Shown piece by piece: positions 1 to 11,282 of a stretch of DNA of 64,000 nucleotides (positions within the stretch are counted from its first letter, which is position 1; every line of letters begins with the position of its first letter). Source of the DNA: Lineus longissimus (taxonomy: Eukaryota; Nemertea; Pilidiophora; Heteronemertea; Lineidae); the NCBI RefSeq assembly GCF_910592395.1, contig NC_088312.1, forward strand, positions 9,610,001-9,674,000, written 5' to 3'. The notes under the pieces were generated by a model. The model saw only the letters and a program-made list of their open reading frames with translations, had not been told where the DNA came from and did no database searches. The translations under genes were made by a program, and so were the position numbers.

Positions 1-129
1 AACTGGAGAGACCAGAAACAGAAGCGATTAATTGATGGACAAGATGTGAAAACAGATTTAATGCAACTGCTTCAGAAACATTTGATACCACTTGTGAAAG
101 CTGGAAATGCAAAGTTTGGACTATTGTGA
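1..129 (+). CDS. C-terminal exon of an unrecognised gene (5' part outside window)
   Basis: Frame 1 is open from the first base and encodes about 42 residues, from NWRDQKQKRLIDG to AKFGLL, then TGA at 127-129. The composition (charged, helical, no low complexity) and a poly(A) signal AATAAA at 257-262 about 130 bp later fit the last coding exon of a gene entering from the left. No acceptor can be placed because the upstream sequence is missing. I do not recognise the family. It converges on STK40, whose stop lies at 1613. Confidence 0.45.
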   Translation, partial: NWRDQKQKRLIDGQDVKTDLMQLLQKHLIPLVKAGNAKFGLL

Positions 130-1612
130 TGATTGAAAGAGACATTTCATATGGACTACACTGTTTGATTTACTGTCTGGGTAAATTGTATACCAAGCGC
201 ATACAAATTCTGTGAAGTAGAGCTGTTGTGTTCGTTTGAATCAATTGATATTTTACAATAAATCGTGCCTGCTTTGGTAGTCATGGGATCAGTTTAAGTT
301 ATTCTCCGATCTTTTATGTTCTGTCTAGAAAAACCTGGACGTCCTAAAGTCAGGCGAGGTGTCTCCTTGATAGAAAGTCGAGATCCCTCTGGAATAAGAA
401 TTTGGTGGCTACAAGGAATGAATAGACATGAGGATGCACAAGTGATTGTGATGGGTGAGATGCTGGATTGGAGAGCAAGACGAGCCAAAAAACAGGTGTG
501 TCAAGCTGTCGGTACAACCTCGCTCACCTCAATGGAAAATAACAGCTCAAAGTCTAATTTATTACAAAAATATTTACAGTTTTATTCACCATTCTGATAA
601 AATGTGAGATAAAATTTGTTGACTCAAACAATAAATGCAACAAGCATGATAAAACACATACATCAAGACAAAATTTTGAATCTTATCAACAGTAATACTC
701 TCTAACAACTTCCAGTATAACATAGTTATAGATAACATAGTTATAGACAACACCTTTCATTCTATCTTATCTTCATGATGAAATACTGGCACAGTACTAT
801 CCACGTTTCATGCAGTTCTGACATATTAGTGATAATTGCAAACCTGGAAATATTTGCATGCCCTTTTTAGCATTTACAGGAATCACGAAAATATACAATG
901 GCAAAATTGAAATAACTATTTCAGTGGTGTCAGAACATTGAATTAAAAGTACACAAATGTTGCAATTTCACAAAACAGCAAAAAAAATGGCCACGGATAT
1001 TTCCAGGTTTTACAGTGAACTCATGAACAGAACAACTTATAGTGGGGAAAAGAGCTGGATTGACATAAGTCCTTGAACTCCATGCAGTACAACAAAACGA
1101 GTTTGAATTTAAGGCATGATCACACATTTTATATCATGTTCCATATTGGTCATGATGGGAGTCTTGAACCAGTCCACAATTTTTTTAACAAGCACTGGAA
1201 ATTATATATCTTGAAGAACAAGTTACCCTCCCTTCCCCCTTATAATTTTACAATGTTTTTTTTTACATAATCCATTCGAGCCTGGTATGAAACAAAAACA
1301 ACATCACAGTAGGACCACACAAACAACAAACATGAACATACAGATAAAATTTGATAAAACTATCTCAAACACTTTCCTAGTCACATTACTCACAGTACAT
1401 ATGTCTATGTAGGCTATTGTATACATGTACCTGTCAGCTTGTCAGCATACACATATTATCAGCTAATTGTTACAAATGAGTTAAACTACTTTAAGAAATG
1501 CGATATGTATAGGGAAATTCATTACATTGGAATACACCAATGCACTGAATTACGGTTTTTAGCCATCAAAGTTTCATCACAATTTCATAACACTAAGTCT
1601 ATTCCGTGAACT
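130..1612. other. Convergent 3' UTR / intergenic interval
   Basis: No coding exon is seen. AATAAA on + at 257-262 can serve the gene ending at 129. TTTATT at 581-586 reads AATAAA on the - strand and could end a STK40 transcript about 1 kb past its stop. Small open frames such as 316-597 (+) lack splice or family support. Confidence 0.4.
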
Positions 1613-4375
1613 CTATAACGGCAGTAAATGTATCTTTGATAAAACCTCATCAGCAGACAATGGCCTTGCATCTTGACTCACTCTTCTGATTGGAGGATGA
1701 CTATGCTGTCGCCGTGGTAACATGTATCGTTTCTCTTTCTCCCCGTCAGTCGGTCCATTGTGCGCTTTGACGAGTTTCGCCTCAAAATTAACGCTGGGAC
1801 TCGCTACTGTGGATGTAGAAGGTTTTGATTCTGTTGTGTCTTCAACAAAGTCTACGTCAGGAACAACTTGAAAAGGCCCAGATTTGATTGATAGCGATTT
1901 CCTGAAAATAATCAGGCAAATAACAATGATATAAAAAATGTAAGTTGTGAGATTTAATTACAATATGCTGGCTTCGTCATGAACCTGTTCTCAGATTATC
2001 ATGAGAAGGTTGATTTGTTTAAACTGAACCCAAATTTGTCCAATGGGTGGTATGAGTAATGACTCATATTGAAAACAGCTGTCTTAAGTATATGCTACTT
2101 CCAAGCAAACAAACAATGGATGAAGACTGATATGGTTGGGACACTTGATCACTTCATATCTTGTACTTGCCATGTAGCAATGATCACTTCCAAATGTTCA
2201 AGGACTTGCGTTGCTGTTAGACGAGTCCTTGGGTCTAGGACGAGAAGCTTCTTGATCAAGTCTGTGGTACTTTCCAACACACGCCCGTCACTGAAAAAGT
2301 TTCACAAGAACGATGCAGTGTTTTCCTATAAGGAGTGGCAGAAAGACAAGTATCGTTTTGGAACAAGCCATTCGTAGGATATAGGGGAAAATGGCCACAC
2401 ATGAGATAAAGCAAAAGAGAAGGCTCCTCCTACAGGGCCGATAATGGAGTTAAGGTCCTTATATGTAGAGGTTCAAAGAAGACATAACTGATAAGGGAAG
2501 TTCTAATGATTCCTTCTAAACTCAACATCAAAAGAATATTTCAATGCACAAATCAAAAAGTTTCAAGCCTTCTTCTTGGTTGCTCTAGACATACCAGTAC
2601 GAGAACTTACTTTGGTATTGTATATTCAGCAGCTTTGATTTTCCTGAAGAGTTCTTGGGGGACACTGTCATAGAATGGAAACTGCCCATACAGCATTGTG
2701 AACAGAACCACGCCAAGAGCCCACATATCACTAGGTTTTCCTAAATATGCTTTACCTGAAAGTAGAATGTGCATCAAATTTACACAATCATCATGGTCAT
2801 CCTGTCCCTAATCCTAATAGTTTAGGGTGTGTCAATTTGGAGCAGTCACAGGTCAAATCACCAATTATCTTGCAAGCACCAGTCAATTGGAAGCAATCAC
2901 AACGACAGATATTTCCCACTCGGAGAACAAAATCATCATTGAGTCAACTTACCACTTAGAACATCTGGGCTGATGTATGCAGGACTTCCTCTCTGATCTT
3001 TTAACAAGTCGTCTTCACAAACCAGATGTTTCCCCAGGCAGAAATTTGTGATGATCACCTTCCTTGACCGCTTGTTCAGCACCATGTTACCAAGCTTTAG
3101 ATCTCGGTGAACTATATTTTTCTATGAAGAAAACAAGATTTAATATGTGATCGGATTATAAATTGAGGTGTTATGGCCCTGTGACTTCAACATGTACCCA
3201 ACTGAACCAAGAGTCTCCTGCTTGCCTTGGCATAGTGAAAACAGATCTAAATCTTGAGTCTCACCTTAAGGATATAACAATCAAAGTGAAGTTATTTGAC
3301 CAAGGTCAGTCTCAAAGGTTGATTTTACTAAGATTTGAAAAAAACTTTGAAAACAATAAAGGTTGTACCTTATGGAGGGCTTCAACTGTCTTAACTATCT
3401 CATTAAAGATCACAATAGCTTCTTTCTCAGCAAGTTTCTTCTCTTTGATAACATGATGCTGCAGATTGATGAGGTCCGAGTTTTTGTTGCTGAACTCATG
3501 CGGGATGAGACAGTCAAGGACGAGACAGAGACGCTTCTTTTTCCTGCCAGTGAGGTGTTCAACTCCATCAGGGCCACCAACATCCTCCCATACTTCATCC
3601 TGGAAGAGTAACATACATCTCAGATTAACCCTTTCAGTACCAAGGACAGCTTGTGCAAACAATGCTTATATTACTTAGGCAGTAATAAATGCAGTCTTTA
3701 TGGCTGCATAGTAAGAGAATTGAAGAACTCAACAGGCAGTGAGCTTCCTTCATGTAATCAATTCATTGAACCAAAAGGGTCTCAGTTTGGCTCCTAAAAC
3801 TTACCTTGAACAGACCATGATGATGTACAACACCACGCTGATCATGCAGTAAAGACAGCAAAGAATATTCAGTGTGCATCAACATCTTCCCCTGTCTGTG
3901 GTCCTGGCTCTCACGACTGGGGTCCTCCATACTCAGGATCTTCAGAGTATAGAAATCATCTGTCCCATCCTTCCTTGCAAGACACTGCACAATACTTCGT
4001 ACTGGTGAAGAACCAAGCCTCGGACCTGATAAAAATAAGAAGTGGCATTGATATTTCAACTCCATCAGATAATGCTTTATTGTTTTTATCAGAACAATCG
4101 CTCCATGATCAGTGCCAATGATCTTTCCAGAGATTACTACTGACGATATGCAGTAACCAGACGTCCTCTGTTGTCAATGATATGTTATTATGCTCACAAA
4201 GTAGCCAGGGTAGAGAATCAGTCAAATTTAGAGAACAGTCCACTTTCTCATGAGACTCACCAAGAAAGTACGGTCCAGCTTTTTTGAGGGGCGGGACCAC
4301 TTTCTCCGTCTTCTGGTGCTTCTTTGGTCGCTCACCACCAGCAGCAGGGGAAGATGCATCTAGATTTCTCTTCAT
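1613..4375 (-). CDS. STK40: Serine/threonine kinase 40 (SgK495/SHIK pseudokinase)
   Basis: Seven exons on - : 4261-4375 (ATG), 3805-4025, 3369-3599, 2953-3121, 2611-2755, 2153-2290, 1613-1901 (stop). All junction phases agree and the product is 435 aa, the length I recall for human STK40. Family-specific stretches are present: SIVQCLARKDGTDDFYTLKI, the HTEYSLLSLLHDQ-GVVHHHGLF block, and HRDLKLGN around residues 194-201. The metal-binding DFG is replaced by NFC (215-217), and the glycine loop is degenerate, as in the known pseudokinase. Lobe-C motifs SPAYISPDVLSG and KPSDMWALGVV follow. The tail carries VVPD (352-355), which resembles the COP1-binding Val-Pro motif of this family. The family acts as a scaffold for the COP1 ubiquitin ligase and in signalling. 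The donor after residue 339 (GTGATC) is weak, but it is the only one that keeps phase. Confidence 0.93.
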
Positions 4376-4986
4376 CGCTCTTTCCAAAGTGTCACATCTT
4401 AAGTCATTTTGGCTTTGTTGGTTGTACTGCACTCTGCAAAAGAACGGACATGTCTTTCTTATTCATTATCTGTAGTAATCTATCCTTTTCAACAAAGACA
4501 AATAAAGCCCAATCAAACTAATGACTAATGTGCATACTCAGAAGATGTCAGAACGCCCAAGCCGACTTCGCTTGCTTAAGCATCATGACTGATCAGCGGT
4601 TAAACTAACTTCTACGAAAAGTCGTACACAACAGAAAATTGAACGGTTCACGGAGTACCCAATTCCTGACAGTTTCTTCCTGATCACTGCTTTGCAATCA
4701 TGTGGTTGTGTTATTAGAACCCATTGTCCGACAACACAACGGAATTCTTCACAGTGCATGCAACAGGTGAAACATGTCTTATCTCGGACACTTAATAACT
4801 AATAGTTAGAGCAATGGTTCGGATCCTATTCGAGCAGTAGCAAAAGTAAAGGCATTTTACTAATGGATGTGCAGATAAATTTTCGAGAAAAGCGGCAGAA
4901 AATTGGAAAAAACTCAAAAAAGAGAAGCAACAAGTATTTACATTTACTTCCTGTTTACTTGCGCCTGCGTAGTCAATGGAGCCAAA
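4376..4986. promoter_or_regulatory. Shared divergent promoter interval, STK40 / MRPL19
   Basis: The start codons of STK40 (-) and MRPL19 (+) are 611 bp apart, head to head. The interval must hold both 5' UTRs and both transcription starts. No TATA box in a convincing place was seen. The promoter call is inference from geometry. Confidence 0.5.
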
Positions 4987-7285
4987 ATGGCAGCCTCCAT
5001 GATCCGACGTGTGGCTTCACAATTTTTCAGAATTTCGCAGAATTCTTGTACGTGGTGATATTTTGAGATTCGAAAATATATCTGTGTAGTGTCCACAATC
5101 ACCAGGCCTGTAAAGATAGTCCTTTTTTCCGAAGATGATTGTGGAAATCGGCGTTTTCAGTGCCGGGAGTTAGAGGTCAATCACTGTAGTGTAAAATGTA
5201 CACGAAATGTACTGTGGGACTAGGCCTACAGGGCGTCCCAAAAAAAACACCGCCCACCTTTTTGCCGACGACAACAAAGAGAGCGTCTCGTCAAGAATCA
5301 AGTGTTTTTCTTCTTGTTTGTCAATTTGCGCAAATCTAGAGAAAAACTTTCCTCTGTAATTCTGACTTTTGCTTGTTAAGTGGAGACTGAGTCCGAGGGG
5401 GCCAGACAGCTCCGGCAGCTCAGCCTGGCACAAACAGGTACAGCTCATGAGCTTGCTCAAATCATCTATGCCACAGGACGTTCTCATTGGGTATCGGAAC
5501 GAAAGAACACACTACATTCAAACATTGCCAGCAATATTTCACAATTTTGACGGGACGATTTGTTATTTTTCATTCATACAGATACCCCAGCTAGAAGTGT
5601 AAGAAAATGGTCGAAAGCTGACAAGAAGGAGTATGTGCTTGATAAAGAGCTGGTGGACAAGTATAGAAAGACGCCACTCTCATCAACACAAGAACAAAGT
5701 GAACCAGAGGAATCTGTGAAGATATCGGTCCCAAACGATTACAGGTAGCTAAAACTTTGACTTTCATCACATGAGCTTTTAGGTCATCAATGTATGTAGA
5801 AGTTTGAAATGATAGATTGTCCGAAGTTGTTCTTCAAATCATTTCCCTGACAGAGATGACAACATCGATGTGGGAGCCTCTTCTTAATATATTATACCCA
5901 TTTCCTTTCATTTTAGATATGTCTATCCAGAATTCCTCCCTAATCCAGACTATAAAATACGAGACCGCTTATGTGAGAAATTAGAGAGAAGAGATATGAT
6001 GCGGAGGAGAGGAGTTATAGATATCCCAGAATTTTATGTTGGTAAGATATTTTTAGTCTTCTTTTAGACAATTGTTTATGCCATTCAAACAATAAAGTTG
6101 GACTTTATCTCAAGAATGGAGACTTAATATGACGTTGTTCATCTTCTGTTCCGTTCATATTGATTCTGTACATCATATCATATTGTTGTTTAAATTTAAA
6201 CTCCTGTGTTACAGGTAGTATTTTGGCAGTAACTGTGTCTGATCCCTATGCACCTGGCCAGACTAATCGGTTTGTTGGACTCTGTATTCAGCGGAATGGA
6301 TATGGACTACGGGCAAGCTTTATACTCAGGAATGTTGTTGATGGAGAAGGTAAGGAGATAACCCTTTGTCAGCAGTGCGAGTCTGTCATGGCTCAGTGTC
6401 ACACGACCTTCCACCCAATCGTTAGACTTGCTCAGTTCATCCCAAATCTAACTGGAATGATGGAAGTTGAACACATAGAACATGTAGCAAGGCAAAGAGT
6501 GCTACTAATTTTGACAAATTTTTTCTCCAGGTGTTGAGATTCTGTATGAATTGTACAATCCAACAATCCAGAAGGTTGACGTGCTGAAACTTGAGAAGCA
6601 TGTGGATGATGAGCTGTTTTACCTGCGCGATGCCCCACAGGAGCATAGCTATATGCCCTTTGATATGGACCCAGTGCCTTTTCAGAAAGGAGCACCAGTT
6701 CCTGTCAGCACAAAAAAGGTTAGTGTGGTCCTATTGTAATGTTGAGTTGTCTGACTGGAGATTCATCTGGTGAAAATTGATTAAAATGTTATGTGTGACA
6801 GTTATAATGCCCTTGAGATAGTGACCCTCCACTCATTTCTTTCCTGTTCCGGATGATTTTAAAATAATATGATAAAAATGAGTGAAATTTCCCGACTTTC
6901 TCATTAATTGTTGTTTGCTAATCAATTTCAGGTTTTACTGAATCCAAGACCCTGGCTAGAACGTTGGGAACGGGCATTTCATCTAAAGGGAATTGAACTT
7001 CCTGAAATCAAAGACACTCTTTTAAAACGAGCAGAGAACTTCCGAAAACCAAACGAGCGTTATGATCTTATGAAACAATACAGGGAAGGTGTCAATGAGA
7101 CAGAACAAGAAATGATTTACAAGGAGGTGCACCTTGAACAGTTAGCTATTGACAATAAGAAGAAAGAGGCACAGAAAGCTGCTTTACAAAAAGCAAAGGC
7201 GCAGTCGAAAGTGCGACGAAAAAAGCGAGCTCCAGCATCAGGAATGCCGTATGGTTTAGAAAACACTTCAACAAAACGAAAGTGA
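4987..7285 (+). CDS. MRPL19: Mitochondrial large ribosomal subunit protein bL19m
   Basis: Seven exons: 4987-5047, 5381-5437, 5582-5744, 5917-6041, 6215-6349, 6531-6718, 6932-7285. All borders are GT-AG and all phases agree, giving 360 aa. The N-terminus (MAASMIRRVASQFFRI) is basic and amphipathic, as expected for a mitochondrial presequence. The L19 core is clear: YVYPEFLP, the RRDMMRRRGVIDIPEFYVG stretch, ILAVTVSDPYAPG, FVGLCIQR and FILRNVVDGEG, then ELYNPTIQ and LYLRDAP-like (FYLRDAP) and PRPWLERWERAF. It is longer than the human protein I recall (about 290 aa). Much of the extra length is a Lys/Arg/Gln-rich C-terminus ending near RRKKRAPASG. It works in the mitoribosome. AATAAA at 7601-7606 fits its 3' end. 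Confidence 0.95.
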
Positions 7286-7600
7286 TATCATTTTGTGTGT
7301 GATGAGGACATTGAGGAAAAATAGGCGTAGATTGTGGCAGCGGAACAGTAGATTTAGCTGCCTCCTTTAGGGCTGAAAGACTGCAGGTGTTGCAGTTCTT
7401 AACGGACTTTCTTGAGAGATCTTTGCTTATGCTGCCACAGAGGTTAAGTAAAGTTGAGAAGGGGCTAAATGAGATTTAACATGTTTGCAATGTTATATAG
7501 TGTAAAGGAGGATTGTCCAAATATGAACATTTAATGCTTTCCATATCATGTTTATATGAAAACAAGCTCCCATCTGCACAACATTTCAGTGGATATAGGA

Positions 7601-7606
7601 AATAAA
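7601..7606 (+). terminator. Polyadenylation signal for MRPL19
   Basis: Canonical AATAAA, 316 bp after the MRPL19 stop and followed by a T/G-rich stretch. Confidence 0.6.
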
Positions 7607-10600
7607 GTCATCTTGTTTAGAAAAATCTTGTTCTTTTCATATTGATACTGCCAGGTCACATACATTTTTTATGGTGCTTATGTCTTTCATGATATGTTTC
7701 CAAACAATTGGTTATTTTTGTTCTGGATGCAAATGACTGGACACAAACAGATGAATAATTTGATATAAGTGAAGCTATATCTTCCACATTCTTAGTCTTA
7801 TGAGGGAGGGGGCTTCAAAGAGAAACCCAAAAAGGTCCTCTTGAGTATCCAACCTAAGATGGAGTGGAATTATGCCTCGGCATTTCCATTTGCTGATGAC
7901 TTTCTGAGTCACAATCAAGTCTGGAGTCCCTGACAACACCAATATCATATTCACAAAATGACAAAAGTTGAGTATAATATCCATCATGTTTATTAATAAT
8001 GATACCAATATGTACATCTGCATTTAAGAATGATAAAGCGCTTTACATTAAGACTACACATTGTTGTACAATCTTACACTAGGGTGCACTTGACCTTTTC
8101 TGTAACAGCGTTCTCAGTACAACAAGGTTATTCCCACATAACAGGGCAGGACACACTTGCTGCTCCTGACAATAGAGCATGCTGGTTAAAACAACACGCC
8201 AGCTGTCTGTCACCTTTCAAATTACGATGCTCAAATACTCGCCATGAAAACGTGAACCACGCGCGTCATATTATGTGAAAGATAACCTTTTTGCTTGGAT
8301 TCAGCCAAACTCATAAACAATCAAACATGAAAGCATTCAACATATCTGATTGAACACCTCCTCCCCCTCCCCTCTCTTCTCCTTAGAATGTATTGGCACT
8401 TAACCGAAATCATTCAGAAAACCATCATTGATAGGTCCTTTTGTGACTAGTCATTCTGTACACAGCACAGCATGATTTTGACTACATAGACAATCTTTGT
8501 GGTGATACAGCACATGTACAATAGAAAGACTATGAGAGAGCTCGGAAAAATAAGCTCACACCAACCTCCAGATGTGCTCTGAAAGGCAGTGTATACATAT
8601 TCAACTGACTGACCCCCTAAAATAGGCTTCGTTTGTTAAAAATAACACAATCAGGGTGACCATAGAAAAAACTGATTTGCCTGGATAGAACAAGGGTAAT
8701 TTCATTCCCAAAAGATAAATTCTTCCTTCTCCAGCTATTTAAAGTTCCAACTGATATAACAAAAATATACCAAAAAATATAGATTAACATCCAATCTTCA
8801 TGATGTTTTCAAGATATACACATACAAGTATACTTTCTTGAAGGTGACAATTTCTTCGCATATCATCTTGCAATAAAAAATCTGATATCTGGCACCAAAG
8901 ACTCTTCAAAATCACTTCTAACATCGTGAAATATTTGCACTGCTAAATATTGACAAATTCTTTCATTTTCGATTGGCAGTAAATTCTGCGTTTGCTGCCA
9001 AAATTGAATAGTTGTGCATAAAACCTGATAAAACTTTAATTTTTGTCCGTTTCAAGTTTGCAATTTACAGCACATTTGCAAAAATAAATAAACTACTTGC
9101 AAAAAATTCATGGCTTACAAGTAACGACCATCACTGCACATTGGTGTCAAAGGTATCTCTTCCCTTATTTAATGGCTCATGCAAGTCAATCAATTCTAAT
9201 AAATATTTCTACCCTCATGAGAGAAAAAAATGTTCATCTGAATAAGCACTTTGTCGAGTCAGAAGGATATATCGATCGGTGTCCATATACAAAAGATAAA
9301 CGTCAATCATTGCAGATACTGAGCTCTGACGACTTTGGTGCTTTTCTCTACAAACCAACTACCTGGCAAATCAAAATCCTCCCTAAAATTGCCAAATGAA
9401 CAACTCTAACGGTCGGACAATCTACAAAGTATCCATACAAAAATAATGCCAATTGAAAAAGCCTATTTCATCACGCAAAATACTATTGATAAAGAAGCCT
9501 GTCCAAGCTAATAAGGACTCACTGAACCCCTTGCCTTCCACGTATCTGCTTCATGCATGACCCTTAGAATGTATGCATTCACAGGTATGTGGTGACGTAT
9601 TACATACAACCTATCAACATTTCTCATATATCTCCAATTCCAACTGAGGTACTCTAAAATTGTATCTACAATGGATATGTACACGATAATCATCAATCGA
9701 TTATTTCACAATTGCTTATAGTACTATTTACAATCAAATGTGTTGGATATCATGAAATACAACAATGTTTATTATGATAATGAAATCACTCAAACCTACT
9801 GCATCAAAGAACACTCAAGAATTGAAATCATCCATTCCTTATACCCGAAGACCGACAAATATGCGCAGAATGATGTTTCAACTGATTCTGTGCAAATGTC
9901 GATAACACATGATTAGTTTTTTTGCTCACTTCATTCACCATATAATAATTAAACCAGCAAAACTCCACTGCCAAGGAAAAAACAAAAGTTTTCTCATTAC
10001 TAAGTAAACTCAAAAGCACGAACTGATGCAATAGATTTAGCAATTGTGTTTTTCCCCAAAAAATATTATCTGCGTAAATTAGAGAATATTTTCAAAATAC
10101 TCTGTGAAAACACAAACACACTAGATACCTAAATATTGACCTCAGAGTACAAAATCAACAGAACACATAAATCAATATAAATTAACTCAAAATCAATTTG
10201 TAATATTATGAATGAAAAGATAGAAGATTATCAGAATACATAAGATCGAAGCACTTGAATTCCATGATTTCAGAAGAGTGCAGAAATGAAAATGCTCGCA
10301 ATGCCAAGATTATTTTAACATAACTCAATACTCCAAAAGCTTATGGAACTCTGGTCGGAAGCAATGATTTCCTGATCATGAAAGCAGAAAATAACCCATG
10401 ACATCTTTGACAACATAATTTAGAAATACAATTTGAACTTTTCAATGTGTCTTCAGATCTACAAAAAAAACATCACTTTGAAGTAATGTTTTATTGGATA
10501 TATCTGATACAATACAAGGTCATAACCCTTGGTCATAACTTTAACAAACGTGAATACAGTTTTCTACACGTGAATTGATGATTTAGTACCGGGGATACAC

Positions 10601-11282
10601 ATAGGTGAAACAGTATAGTTCTTGTTTCCTGAAACATTACATAGGTACCATTTATGATGCTACAACATCAACAGCTTCAACTGACAGTTTTAACTTCAAC
10701 AGTTAACCTATAATGATCGAACGACCAGCCTGAATTTAGTCAGTTACAAATATATAACAGTCGGTTATCTACTCCAAGATCATTTTCAGCCCAGCACAAA
10801 GTGTCGATACTAACAGTAACATGTACAGTTGTCTTATGCTTTAGAATACACCTGAACCTACACAGGTACGACTGGCAAGATGAAAATCTCAAGAGAACAT
10901 TACAACAGCGGTAAAGAGGTGATCCTTAATATTCTCAACAGCCATCATGCCATGGGAGGATGAAAGCAATCAACCCAAAGCTGTCAGTATTCAAGCACAT
11001 TTAGAAAGTAACTGTCCATCCTCTTTCTTCTGTCAAATATCGCGATAGAGCGCATCTCCTCCATTTGTCTCTGAAGCGATTCACAAAACTGTGTAGTAAA
11101 CAAGGACAGGACCGTAGTGGGATAGCCACACTCAGTAAAGCCTAACAACACACAGCACATAAAGTTCTGACATCTGTGCTGTTTGACATAACCAGCAGAT
11201 ATAATGTGATTATCATAACCACAGCGGACAACCATTTCCCTTCAAGATCTGCTCTAGATTAAGCTACGTGGGAAGGTACCTA
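7607..11282. other. Long 3' UTR of ZDHHC14 and convergent intergenic DNA
   Basis: No exon with family similarity is seen on either strand. The final ZDHHC14 exon ends at 11283 (-), so much of this AT-rich 3.7 kb is probably its 3' UTR. TTTATT at 7989-7994 and about 9768 reads AATAAA on the - strand and offers possible ends. Short open frames here look like chance. Confidence 0.4.
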
